DNA of 64,000 nucleotides from Sparassis latifolia (Eukaryota; Basidiomycota; Agaricomycetes; Polyporales; Sparassidaceae). Position 1 is the first letter of the stretch; the number at the start of each line of letters is the position of its first letter. The stretch is taken from the NCBI GenBank assembly GCA_018466975.1, contig CM031558.1:2046001-2110000 (forward strand). The letters are read 5' to 3'. The notes beneath the pieces were generated by a model. It searched no databases, had not been told where the DNA came from, and saw nothing but the letters and a program-made list of their open reading frames with translations. Shown here in pieces: positions 36,100 to 47,600 of the stretch. The translations under genes were made by a program, and so were the position numbers.

Positions 36100-37304
36100 T
36101 CACGTAGCGAATGTTTCCCAAATGCACTCGACGTCACGGGCAGAACATACGTCCTCCAGAGGCCTTCTTTGAGCCTCGATCAATCGTTGGAAAGTGGCGT
36201 CGCAATATACAGCCACTGTCTTCAGCCCCGGAAGGCAGGTCCTATCGCAGAGTGCAACCGTGGCGTTCGCGATGGTGATGGCGCTATAATAAACCCCCAA
36301 GGATTCGAGCGGGGAACGGATAGCAGGTAATAGCGCATGCATAGCTACGTCCTGACGACTAAGCTGCAGTGCTTTCAGACCCGTGAAGAGAGAAATATGC
36401 TGGGCAAAATCCACGGGATCTTCCAGCCGATGTCTTCCGGTCAATTTCAGTGAGTATGTCACCTGTGTAGCCTTCCAGCTCAATGAGGGCAACATTGCGC
36501 GAGTATGCAAGCAACCAGGGGATTTGGTCAGGATGCAGTCTGGTGCTGCACAAGCGGAGATGGTGCAGGCTGAATGTGGGAGTAACCGGGTGGGCAAGTG
36601 CAACCCAGTTGGACAGCGGGGCATAATCAATAGGGTTAGCATGATTATCAGGGTAGCGGCAGAAATTGGTGAGTGATGTGATATCCAGCTTCTCGAGGCT
36701 GGGAGCGCGTATCAAGACAGGAATAAGGTCGCGAAAATATACGTGGCCGACGCTGAGCTCGCGCAACGACAGAAGCGGAGGGTATGATCCCACTGCAGTA
36801 GTCAGAGACTTGCCAAACGGTACACTGGTGCATTCGAGATATCGTAGGTCGGTGCAAATTGGGAGAAGGAGCGCCGCAAGGGCAGCACACTCATTTCTGA
36901 GTATCACTGAGTGGTATCTCAGGCTAGGGGAGGTACGCAGTGCGAGGTGCCGGATGGGACATGGTGCTATGAAATCTTCCTGCACGCTCCGTAGGAGCAG
37001 CTGGATCGTTCGGAGGAACCTGCAGGACATCTGGTGAATAAACGGGGTATGATACGCAGGGTGAGTGAGACTGAAGGATGTCAATTCTTCCTTGATATAA
37101 TAACGTTGTAGCAACACGGTGCCAGTCCTTTGAGACACTGCAACAAGGAAGAAGAAAGTTCGCATCCTCCCTGAAGGTGCGTCCACAATCGTCTTCGTCT
37201 TCGTCTACACCCTCAGCAATTGGCTCAATACCACGTGGACGCTGCTTCAAATTAGAGCGAAAAATATGCTCCAGGATTTCTGGAGGAAGCGAAGGCCGTG
37301 TCAT
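36100..37304 (-). CDS. F-box protein with LRR-like C-terminal region
   Basis: Likely substrate receptor of an SCF ubiquitin ligase. The F-box is at the N-terminus: MTRPSLPPEILEHIFRS, later LLPCCSVSKDWHRVATT. The rest contains short leucine-rich repeats such as LRELSVGHVYFRDLIP, LHHLRLCSTRL and GLKALQLSRQDV. The open frames shift twice. Both shifts are resolved by introns that keep phase: 37104-37020 (85 nt, GTTATT...CAG) and 36462-36420 (43 nt, GTGACA...AAG). This gives 1,077 nt, 358 aa. The splice sites are weak, so a pseudogene remains possible. The second junction corresponds to a point of length difference in the relic at 26.7 kb, which supports an intron there. Confidence 0.65.
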
Positions 37305-37487
37305 AGTGCAGCGTTATAACTTGACTCTGGGCTGTCGTTGGGTGAGGTCGGGTTGTCAACGGGAATTTATAACAAACCACACTGCAGCGGCACAGTATCT
37401 TTGATATATCATCGATGGGCCAGGTAACCGTGATAGACAACATGCAGGATGAAAGACGCCGTGATGATATCTGACCAACTAAGTAGA

Positions 37488-37768
37488 AATACTGTATCAT
37501 TACGACCACTCCGGCGGTCACGCATAACACGGCCCCCATCCCCGCCGGTATTTGGCCAGTGTCACATTGTCACCGGGCTTTCCACCGCCTGACGGCGGCG
37601 TGTCACACCAGTTTTCGGGCTTTCCGGGTCTCCTACACCCATTTTTTGCCGCCTGCGGCCCCGTTAGGTCAACGTGTCACACGTCTCCGAGCCGCCCACC
37701 GCGGCGCCGGACTGAAACTTTTGGTCACACGTCACACCACGCCGGAGTGGTCGTAATGATACAGTATT
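37488..37768. mobile_element. MITE-like non-autonomous DNA transposon with perfect 29-bp inverted repeats
   Basis: Positions 37488-37516 and 37740-37768 are exact reverse complements over 29 bp (one end begins AATACTGTATCATTACGACC). The 281-bp element is GC-rich inside, with no ORF of note and internal subrepeats (GGGCTTTCC; GTGTCACAC). No transposase is present. A target-site duplication could not be fixed with confidence. It lies in the promoter interval between the F-box gene and the FRA10AC1 gene. Confidence 0.75.
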
Positions 37769-37986
37769 CTCACTCTGATCCTGCAGTTGGTTGGCGTGAA
37801 GTATAGTCGGCCAGCCGGTAACGTATAACCTTGCTCGACCGTAACGTGTCAATATACGTGGAACTGACTCCCTCACAAATAGGTGGTAGGAACGCCCGCA
37901 CTCAGTCGCACTGGCGCCGGAAGCAACTGTCGCTGACTAAGCAGCTCGTGCAATGCTGCAACGATACTGAACGGCTGACGACACGC

Positions 37987-38770
37987 ATGGCGCTGTACAG
38001 CCAGGGTAGCTCATCAAAAGCTACCCCACGAGCGGGTACAAGCGAGTTCGATATCCTTAAGGCCTCTCACAAGTAAGCAGGTGGCGACGTTCACCGACGC
38101 GGTATACTCATGCTGACTATTCATCATGCACCGCACTGGCACGTAGGTTCCTCAGGGAAGATGATAAGCAGAGTGAATTATCTTGGGACGAGCAACTCGC
38201 GAAGAAATACTACCAAAGCTTATATCGCGAGTTCGCGGTATGCGATCTGAAACACTACAAGTCAGGAAATGTGAGTGTTTCCATCGCATATCCGCGCATT
38301 AATTGTGTCTGAGTAAATTTCAGTTTTCTCTGCGCTGGCGGACAGAGTCTGAAGTGATTTCTGGGGCTGGTGAGACGACCTGCGGCAACACCCGTTGTTC
38401 GCTCCATACGGAGAGTGGTATGAGGGAGAGAACAGTAACACCGTCGCTGCAAACGCTAGAGCTCCCCTTCTCGTATATCGAAGAAGGCGAGAACAAATTT
38501 GCGCTCGTGAAAGTAGTGCTTTGCGCGAAATGTCAGAAGAAGCTCGTGTGGAAGCGAACGAAAGAGAGAGAGGAGGAAAAAGTAGAGCGGAAGGAACGGG
38601 AAGAAGGCGAGGATGAGGATATTCAGCGTGCTGGTGTTTTGGACAGACAGGGCGTGGAGCAGCGTGCAGACAGTATTGCAGAAGAGCTCTCAGGGGAACA
38701 TCAAGTCGCGTTCGAAGAAATGACCGCGGTCAGGAGGCCTCCAGACATTCTGATCACAAAGGGGACATAG
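37987..38770 (+). CDS. FRA10AC1 family protein
   Basis: Three exons (37987-38072, 38147-38270, 38324-38770) give 657 nt, 218 aa. The Fra10Ac1 domain is clear: TSEFDILKASHKFLRED, then LAKKYYQSLYREFAVCDL, FSLRWRTESEVISGAGE, CGNTRC and FALVKVVLCAKCQKKLVWKR. CxxxxC and CxxC pairs suggest a small zinc-binding fold. Family members are nuclear and associate with spliceosomes. The C-terminus is highly charged (Glu/Lys-rich). Just past the stop, another frame reads through an Arg/Ser-rich tail to 38856, typical of splicing proteins, so the true C-terminus may differ. The ATG at 37987 is in good context (CGCATGG) and is preferred over the upstream in-frame frame opening at 37831. Confidence 0.85.
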
Positions 38771-39088
38771 AATCTGCTCGTCAGTCCCGCAGACGGAGTT
38801 CGCGATCACGTTCTCCGCGCAGACACTCGGAAGGCCATCATCGGGGGCGGCCTTAACTCTCCGCACGACTGCAATCATGAATCACCATTTCCTGTGCAAC
38901 GTCTTTGGTGAGTGGTTTGCCGGTTAGAGCTTCAAAATATCAGTATTGAAAAAATTTCCTACCGTCGTGGCCCCGCACGACGCAGACGAGTATACTAGTC
39001 ATCTCCCGCATCGTTATCGAAGATCAAATTTTCAGCAACGCATCTCGCATTGGAGCTCTCGATAGGCTGGATATATGGATACATTCTA
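38771..39088. other. Convergent intergenic between FRA10AC1 and NDUFAF7
   Basis: Contains the out-of-frame Arg/Ser-rich stretch up to 38856. Nothing else is recognisable; 3' UTRs of both genes are expected here. Confidence 0.5.
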
Positions 39089-40875
39089 CTATCCCTGGCT
39101 GGTCTTGTAGTCCACCTCCAAGAATGGCCATCTCGCCTCAGGAGGCACTTTCTGCACCGTCTTGCCACTTAAGCCCATGACCTTATATTGGCTTCCCATG
39201 CCAGTAAGGTCAACCAACCGCTGTGCAGCCTCTTTGATTTCTTTGGCACGCGTCTCCGACTGCGCAGCCTTTTGAAGCGCTTCGACGCGCACGTCGATGC
39301 CCATATGCTTCAGGAAGGTGGCTTGTGACAGCGGGCCGTGCGAGAGAACTACCAAGCGTGGATTCAGAAGGGAGAGAAAAGCGTGGGGGGAGGCATACCT
39401 AATTCTGCCGTAGCATCCTTCAGGTATTGGAAATCGACGTTGGCCGTGAGATCACATTCCCCAGGACGATGGAAGACATCGACAATTTTGTGGTCCTTGA
39501 ACGCCTAATAGCATACCCAATCAGTCAGTTTGTGTGGTTGTAACAACTTTATGGACAGGCTAGCAGGTATGAATCTCACGTCGCACGGATGGTTCAACTC
39601 ACGCGGAACGAATTTCCATACGCTTTGTCTCCGCCATAATCTACAATGAGGGCACATCCTCCGGACTCTCCTTCATCTTCTGGATTAAGAAGCTCTGCGA
39701 TTCGACGGGCAGTTTTGAATGCCGCCGGAGATATCTCCAGACGAGTCCCTACGGGGAGCCGTTGGAAGCGAGGTGAGGATTGCCCGAGCAAGGTAGAAGA
39801 TGCTGTAGGCGTTGGAGATAGGACCTGACGGAAACGGGGTTTCAGAGACACAGCAGGAGATGATCCAAGGTCGAGAGACGTGGTAAGCTGGGTTTTTTGT
39901 TGGCCCTCCTCAACTTGCGAGTCCACCGAGTCCGGAGAACGGTCTATCAGCACTTCGTGCCAGCCTTCGTGTCTTTTCTAAAGGACTGTCAGATTAACGC
40001 TTATTCATAAACATATGATTGGCACCTCGATAAGATGGAATGGCAGCGCATCGAAGAACTCATGCGCGACTACCATGCTGAATCTGGTGGGGTCCGGTGG
40101 AATAGCATCCAGTGAACTGTGCCAGTGTATGTCTAAATTGAAGGGAGCAAGGCTAGCGTTCTGTTGGCGAATCATAGTAGGACTTGTCTCCACCAAGTGG
40201 ATCTCCTTGACCGCTGATTTAGCCGTGGAAAGTTTGTTGAACGTCTAAAGCCAACGACTGGGTGAACAACCGTTGCAACAAAGACGAACGGGGACAGACC
40301 AGGAGAATATCTTTCATCAACGTCCCGCGACCCGGTCCCAGTTCGATTAGCCGTATCTTGCGGGAGGCACCCGTATGAAGCCATTGAGAGAGCAGCCATA
40401 TACCGACGAGCTAATTCCGGCGCTGGAAGTTCGTTACCTTCGCTAATCTGTGCAACTCCGAGAGGTGACTTACTTCGCCGAAGACCTGGCTAATCTCTGG
40501 GCTTGTCGTAAAGTCCCCTCGAGAGCCTATAACAGCATGATCTATATTCATGTAGTAGCCATACACTGGATGCGAAAGACACATCTGCATGTAGGTGGCA
40601 TACGATATGGGCCCTGTTGCCTTGGTAGGATCTCAGTGCATTCAGGACAAGTCTACGGGGGAAAACGGCCATACTCTGATTGTGTCCAAAAGAATTTTCT
40701 CCACATTGGTCACCGTATGGTCGACTGCTTTAACGAAAGGCCGACATGGCGTAGCAGAAACATATCGCTTTCTCCTCCATCGCACGGAGCGCGTACCAGC
40801 AGAAATTGATGTCTTGTGCGCCGACAAGCTGTGTAAAGATCGAATGCCAGATGTGTTGTATGCCAGGCGGTGCAT
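39089..40875 (-). CDS. NDUFAF7: Mitochondrial protein arginine methyltransferase NDUFAF7 (MidA/DUF185)
   Basis: Symmetrically dimethylates an arginine of the complex I subunit NDUFS2 during early complex I assembly in the matrix. Seven exons (40875-40675, 40620-40474, 40410-40300, 40244-40026, 39977-39603, 39504-39399, 39348-39089) sum to 1,419 nt, 472 aa. Family motifs: ATGPISYATYMQMCLSHP, GDFTTSPEISQVFGE, the SAM-binding IELGPGRGTLM, IHLVETSP, VVAHEFFDALPFHLIE, VDYGGDKAYGNS, VDVFHRPGECDLTANVDF and LSHGPLSQATFLKHMGI. The N-terminus (MHRLAYNTSGIRSLHSL) is rich in Arg, Ser and Leu and poor in acids, as for a mitochondrial presequence. A Ser/Pro-rich insert sits in exon 5. It is divergent from eIF6, 273 bp between the ATGs. 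Confidence 0.93.
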
Positions 40876-41148
40876 GTCAAGGCGATAAGCACAACAGTGA
40901 CTCGGTCAGACTGAGGGAGAGTCACGGAGAAGATGGATGTCGAGCTCGAAGCGCAAACTCCGGTACCGTCCCTCGTCACGCGACCGCGATGACTTGATCA
41001 TACTCGACTTTTATACCGCGTCTCATTTTTCTCCTCACCACATCCTCCACGATTCCTCGATAGCTCGACTGCATTTACTGCACGTCGTTCTTTCCTTGAT
41101 CTTAGCACAGACTCTCGGACGATACACGCCTGATTCCCCCCGCGCATT
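40876..41148. promoter_or_regulatory. Bidirectional promoter of NDUFAF7 and eIF6
   Basis: Only 273 bp separate two divergent ATGs of conserved housekeeping genes. A TTTTATA word occurs near 41008-41014 on the eIF6 side. No further element was assigned. Confidence 0.6.
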
Positions 41149-42103
41149 ATGGCTACCCGTAAGCCCATCTATACAGCATCCAATCTACTCCATTTGTAAA
41201 ATCTGAAAACCCAGGTGTCCAATTCGAAAACAACAGCGATATCGGCGTATTCGCCAAGCTGACGAACAGCTACTGCCTCTGTGCAATTCAAGGCAGCACA
41301 AACTTCTACTCCGCCTTCGAGAGCGAACTAGGCGATGTCATTCCGATCGTACACACAAGTATTGGCGGTACGAGGATAATAGGACGGTTGACGGCAGGTT
41401 GGTATGATTTCTGTCTCGTGCACTTGAACAATCTGAAAGTTACTCAGGAAACCGTCACGGACTTCTTGTACCCTCCACAACCACCGACCAGGAGCTGCAG
41501 CATTTGCGGAACTCACTACCTGATGCGATTGCTATTCAGCGGGTAGAAGAGCGACTATCGGCTCTCGGGAATGTCATTGCATGTAACGACTACGTCGCGC
41601 TCGTCCATCCCGATGTGGATCGAGAGACAGAGGAGATTATCGCTGACGTCCTCAAGGTGGAAGTCTTCCGCCAGACTATTGCGGACAATGTGCTCGTGGG
41701 CAGCTATTGCGCCATCACGAATCAAGGTGGGCTCGTCCACCCCAAGACGAGCGTGCAGGATCAGGATGAGCTGAGCAGTCTGCTGCAAATTCCACTCGTG
41801 GTGTGTGCCGTCGGTTCTCTCATGTCCATGCTATCTGTTAATATATCAGGCATATCAGGCAGGTACAGTGAACCGTGGCTCAGACGTGATCGGGGCCGGT
41901 CTTGTGGTGAACGATTGGTGCGCATTCACGGGTTTCGACACCACGGCGACAGAGATCAGCGTCATTGAGGCTACATTCAGTGCGTCCCGCAGTTCGACTC
42001 TGTCTGTTGACAACCTAACGCTACTATCGCAGAGCTACAAGGCCAAAGCTCAGCAGCAGTTATCGGAGAGATGCGCGATTCCCTTATTGACAGCTGGGCA
42101 TGA
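41149..42103 (+). CDS. TIF6: Eukaryotic translation initiation factor 6 (60S anti-association factor)
   Basis: eIF6 binds the 60S subunit, is needed for its biogenesis and export, and blocks premature 40S joining. Five exons (41149-41158, 41215-41397, 41448-41800, 41859-41979, 42033-42103) total 738 nt, 245 aa, the length of yeast TIF6. The first exon is 10 nt (ATG GCT ACC C). Sequence is highly conserved: [82 protein letters not shown] [32 protein letters not shown] and a C-terminal [10 protein letters not shown]. Introns of 50-58 nt have good GT-AG ends. It is divergent from NDUFAF7. Confidence 0.97.
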
Positions 42104-43144
42104 TGATTTCCCTAGCAGTGGCTTATGGACCGAGAACTTGGCTACGTTTTGCTTTCCTCATTTGCGTTTTCAATCGGTGAAGATGTTTGAAACAGTCAAT
42201 AGTCGTGTATCCCTACATAAACATTGTAGAAGTGTACAGCATCAGTTACCCTCTATTCTCACGCATCGTCGTTGTCGTTTCCCGAGTCTCGTAAATTGAA
42301 AGCGTACAGTATAATGCTATACCGATCATGGACGGCATAGCGAGGAAGGCACTCATCTATATCGGACCCGTCTGGAGAACCAGAACAGTCCGCGACACTA
42401 AGATCTGTGCAGGAATTAGAAATGCCAGCCGAATTTCCAGATGCTGGTAGAAGAATTCAGATCCGATACGAAAACATCTTCTCGCCTGTAGAAATTAGTA
42501 AAGTATGCAGTAAAGTCAAACTTCAGTTGCAGGCCGCATGCCTAGAACGTAAACCAGCCTCCGGTGGATAGGAAGAAAGAGTCGTTCTCTATAGACATGC
42601 GGACTTCCTCCGTGCAAAAGTTATATGTGGCTTCATCCCATAGATTTCCGTTTACCTTATTCTTTTTGAATCCACACCTTGCGGTCTGGCACGGTAACGG
42701 TTACTTTGAAGAAATCCTCCAAAAATGTGATTCGTCAGAAATTGTATTCGCAGGTTGTGCAGTACGTAGTCTCCCGTAGGCAGACTACAATATAATCCTC
42801 ATTGAGTGGGTGGAGGACGGATTATAAAGGTCTGCTTGATTACGCGCCTACGGGAAGCATGAAATGTCAAGGAGCAGTGTAAAATCATCGCAAAACGACG
42901 ATTCCAAGCTGCGTAGTATGTTTGACGGTCGTGACATAGGTCGTGTGCTGTGTCAATCTAGGTGGCGCGAAAGCTGTACTCGACTGTATAAATACTTCGG
43001 GGCATGCAGTTAACCTTGGTGACTCTGATGATTGTCATCCACTGGAAAATTCTGCAGTTCCGAAGGATGGGTATGTAAATAATGGTACATCGCACAGAGA
43101 TGGTCTGATCGCGCAGCGGTACCGGTGGTCAATGAGAGAGGGTA
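42104..43144. other. Intergenic with a nested hairpin
   Basis: No gene supported. A nested set of inverted repeats lies at 42772-42855: outer TCCCGTAGGC with GCCTACGGGA, inner CAGAC with GTCTG and TATAATCC with GGATTATA. The rest is short competing frames. Confidence 0.45.
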
Positions 43145-43926
43145 TCATATCCCGAAGCTTCTCCCGTTCTTCAGAGCCTCGATGGCTTCTCCGTCCAGTA
43201 AATCCAATTCTACCCAACGCTCCACCACCCTCTTCACCCATCCCTGGCACCGCTCTATCTGGGGATGGGGCACCTTGCCACGCCACACAGGATCCGAGGG
43301 ATCAGGTAAGACAGCATTGGGGTCACGATATGGCAGACCCAGATCATAAGCAGCTCCTTCCAGCTTGTCTACAGGGAAGTCGCGCAACTGGGGACCAGAC
43401 AGCGGACTGGGAACGTAATCGTCTACCACGTTGGATGGCGCGGTAGACCCCAACCTGACCATCTGCGTGATCCTGTATTGGGGCTGACCAGGTGTCTCAG
43501 AGTGTACACCGGCGAGCGCCTGAGATTGGCTGCAGTAGTTCAGCTTCACCTGGAAGCCAAAGCCGACCCATGGATTGCCTGTAACTTGAATCACCTTACC
43601 GATGGAAGGGTGAGTCTGGGACGGTACGAATAGAAACCAATGGGCCCTGGCGTTCTCGAAGCAGTCACTCCCGAGGTAGACGTCTCGGGGCGCATTAGGG
43701 TCTACGACAACGGGTGCTACGGCTGGATGAGAAACGTTCGAGCCTCCATGAGCAGCTGCAGTCGCTTCACCTGTACACGAATACGGTGAGAATACGTAGA
43801 AAATGAACATCGCAACTTACGGGCCCTACGAGACCACGGCGGAGCAGGGTTTCTGGCCGGAGGCAGGCGTGCAATTCCATCTATTGGATTTAGCAACAAT
43901 CCACCTGTGGAACCACCTTCTAACAT
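43145..43926 (-). CDS. Uncharacterised 243-aa protein
   Basis: Two exons (43926-43821 and 43770-43145) with a 50-nt GTAAGT...CAG intron total 732 nt, 243 aa. No signal peptide or membrane segment is visible. Body features are DVYLGSDCFENARAHWFLFV, TGNPWVGFGFQVKLNYC and a C-terminal helical part QGWVKRVVERWVELDLLD followed by EALKNG, which looks like an ordered, globular domain. I cannot name the family; it resembles the small proteins of unknown function that recur in agaricomycete genomes. The long uninterrupted frame, good intron signals and composition support a real gene. Confidence 0.75.
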
Positions 43927-44634
43927 TCCGTGCTCCCTTGAATAAAGTGAACACAGACTACAGATGCTGGAAGTAGGGCGGAAGTAGGGGCACCGTGGCA
44001 ATTTGACCATGAAGTACTCACGACAACTTGACGCCGTACGTAACTTCACAGATCTAGAGTGACTGAATGATATTGATTCGTCGTATACAGTATGAAAACA
44101 GATATGCCCGTTGTACCAAAAGATTCTGCGTGTTTTAAAGGTAGAGGACATGTGGACATGTCTGCGGTGATGACAACCGACAAATAAAGTGTCATCACCT
44201 GTAATGAGAGAGACGAGAGAGATCCGGATGCATAAGCGTATATGTACACATGGTGGTTGTTCGTGATCTATGGGAGTCATGCGGCATTATGGAACTTGCA
44301 AGATATGCGAAATTATAGAGCAGCTTCAGTAGACAGGGCGGAGACGTGATGCAGCGGGTATATGCACATGCACATGAACTTGAGATGCAACGAACCGATG
44401 GAAGCAAAGTTGGCGTTGGTTACATTTGCGCCAGACGTTGGGAGGAGCAGTGAAAAAAAAAACTGAGAAAGAAACCACGAGCCCGTCAGGCTCGACCACA
44501 AGAGAGCGGACAGCGAGTATATGCCACGGTGCCAGATCCTACAGCCCTACGATTCTGAGGGTGCTGTCAGGCTTCGGTTCCGCGACCGATGTTGGTGCAG
44601 AAGCAATCGCCAATCTCCCTGCAAAGCGAAAAGG
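43927..44634. other. Intergenic, no gene supported
   Basis: Promoter of the 243-aa gene on one side and 3' flank of the calcium ATPase on the other. No other structure seen except an A-rich run near 44454-44463. Confidence 0.45.
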
Positions 44635-47600
44635 CTATTTGTCGTGTCGCGCTATCGAACCCCATCGCTTAAACGCTGGGTCGTCATGCTTCGTGTCCGG
44701 ATGGAACTGTATGCGCCCTTCCCACAACGCAGCCGACGACTTCGACGGGTCGAAGCGCGCAGGATCTGAAAGACCACTAGGAGACTGGGGAGCCCAGCCA
44801 GCACCGATCGAAGATGCGACCAATGTCGGAACCATCGTCATAATCGACGAACTACGAGCACAAGTCAATAAGTCAATTATGACAACACCCGAGAGCAGGA
44901 AACACGTACAGAGGTACGCGGGATTGCGGCGGTGCATGTGCTTTGCGACTCTTACCCACGTACGATGATGCGCGCATGCGCCCACCACGTACATGGGAGA
45001 AAGTATTTAGGTTGTCCCGGACGAGCTCGATGGCGGAGTTCCACTCCGTATCGGGTCGAGTCGTCGGCAGCACCTCCGGATTAGACATTAAGCGGATAGC
45101 CTTCAAGAACCGTTCAACGGGTGCGTTTGGTATGAAACGAAGGAGAGCTCCCAGAGGGATAGAGACGACGCCGAGCGCGAGGCTGATACCCCAATCACGA
45201 CCGGAAATCCGAGTGACTGAGAAAGCCGCACCGCCGACGAATACGATCAGGATTTGGACGCCAATTTCTGCAGGAATGCAATAATCAGCAACGACAGAGG
45301 GGTGGTGCAAGCCAACGTACCAAGTAGCGTGATACCCATAAAATAGTAATTATTTAACATGCCCTCGAAAATATTGAGGCGGTTGTCCAACCGACGGCAA
45401 TTCATCGAGTTGAAAATCTGCGCAAAGACGAAGAGATTGAACACGACCGTCTGCACCGCGTTATTCGAGTCCGAGGTGAGCACCCGTTTGCCCAAGAAGT
45501 GGAAAACCAGCACGATAATGATCTGATACACCGATTGACCGATGATCTGCTTGTACATATCGACCGAGAACAACGGACTAGTCTTCTTGTCAGGCTTGCG
45601 GTCAAGCAATGCCGGAGACGCAGGATCGGTGGCAAGGGCGAGCGCAGCGAACGTATCCATGATGATGTTGACCCACAGCAACTGCACAGCAGACAGAACG
45701 GACGATTCCGACGCGGACGCGACCGCAGAAATCGTGGTGACAGCGACAGCAGTGACGTTCGTCGAGAGCTGGAACTGCAGAAATTTGCGCACTGCGTCGT
45801 TCACGCAGCGTCCCCACATGATAGCCTTGACGATCGAGGCGAAGTTGTCGTCCATCAAGATAATATCCGACGCTTCCTTCGCGACCTCAGTGCCCGCAAT
45901 GCCCATCGAGAATCCAACGTCGGCAGTCTTGAGAGCAGGGCCATCGTTCGTACCATCCCCGGTAACGCCGACAATCTCGCCGAGGTCCTTCAGGGTCTCG
46001 ACCAGAAGCTTCTTGTCGTCCGGGGAGGACCGCGCAAGCACCTGAAGACGCGGAACAACCTCGAGCAGGTCGTCGCGATTGAGCTTGCGGAAAAACGGGC
46101 CTTCCATGATGATGCCGCCGGACGTGAATATCCCGCACTGCAGCGCGATGGAGCGCGCGGTCAAAACGTTGTCACCCGTGCACATCTTGACTGTCACGCC
46201 TGCCTTATGGCAGTCCGCAACGGCTTCGCGTACGCCCTCGCGCAGCGGATCCTCGATGCCAACTACAGCTATGAGCGTCAGCTCACAGGCGAGATCATCA
46301 AAGGATACCTATGTTCGCACCAAATCAGGGGCCCGCAACTCTGAAGTAGCCTGTTACGCACCTCGTCCTCGTCCACGTACTCTACCCCAGGCGGGGGCCA
46401 CACATCGAAGTCGCGATAACACAACCCGATGGTCCGAAGGGTCTGATTGGCATAGAAAATGATGGTCCGCGAAATGTTATCGCTCGCAAGCTCATCAATC
46501 TCCTGCGTCTCAACCTCGTCGTCCTCCGCGCTACCGCCATCATGTCGCACGACAACGTACCTCGAGCAACGCTTCGTCAAAATCTCGCTCGCGCCCTTCA
46601 GGTACACCCTCCAGCGCGGGCGGGGCCCAGGGAGGCGCACGACGACGCCCATCGCCTTCTGCGCGCTCGAAAACGGCAGCATCTGCACGACAGACACCCC
46701 TTCGCGCACGCGCTTGTAGTCCTCCCACGCGTTCTGCTTCGCAAACCCCAAAAGCGCGGTCTCGGTCTTGCTCCCAACGAACGCGAGCCGTCCCGTTTCC
46801 TGGTCAGTGTCCTCGAACGCCGTCGAGTTCACCGCTATCGCGGCGTTGAACAGCTCCCGCAGCGCCGGCGGGAGCACGTCGTTCAGCTGGCGTTGGTCGA
46901 TCGAGAAGTCCTGCGTGTGCTTCCTGATTGACGTATCCGAGCCCGAGCTCGGCCCTGCGCGCAATGCGCCACCGAGGTCCTCGCGAACGGGGGCCTCGCT
47001 GGCGTTAGTACGCGCGCGGTTGTCTTCGAGGTGGTGCACAAATTTGCAGTGCACGCCGATCGTGCCTGCCACGACACTCATGGCGTTCTGCGTGAGCGTG
47101 CCAGTCTTGTCCGTGCACACAACGGACGCGTTCGCCATCGTCTCGCACGAGCCGAGCACGCGCACGAGTAAATTCTCCCGCGTCATCCGCTTCGTCGCGA
47201 ACGCGAGCGCCAGTGTTACGGCCAACGGCAGTCCTATAAGTGCGCCAATCAAGGTGTAAAGAGGGTATTAGTATTTGTTGGCACCGTAAAATTCCAGGAC
47301 GCACCCTCGGGAACTGCAACAACGACCAGTGTCACAGAAATAATAAGAATCTGCACGAACGCAATGCCCTTCTGGTTCGCAGTGCGAGGTGGATTGTTGG
47401 TGCCCAGTTGCACGAAAAACCGGATCATGAGGGCGATGAAGAGCACGAGCCCCGCCACGCTGCCCACCTTGGCGATAAGCTCGGCGAGGTCATTCAGCTT
47501 CAGCTGCAACGGTGTGCTCTCCGAGTCGCCGCGGAGTGCTGCAGTGCACCTCAGTCACGTTTCCGACGATTATATGCGCGGAAAATTACTCACCCATCAT

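Noticed and set aside
37820..37986. Longer FRA10AC1 N-terminus from the frame opening at 37831
   Set aside because: Codons before the ATG at 37987 do not resemble the family, and that ATG has good context.
45499..46344. 281-codon plus-strand ORF
   Set aside because: Shadow of the conserved ATPase P-domain exon on the other strand.
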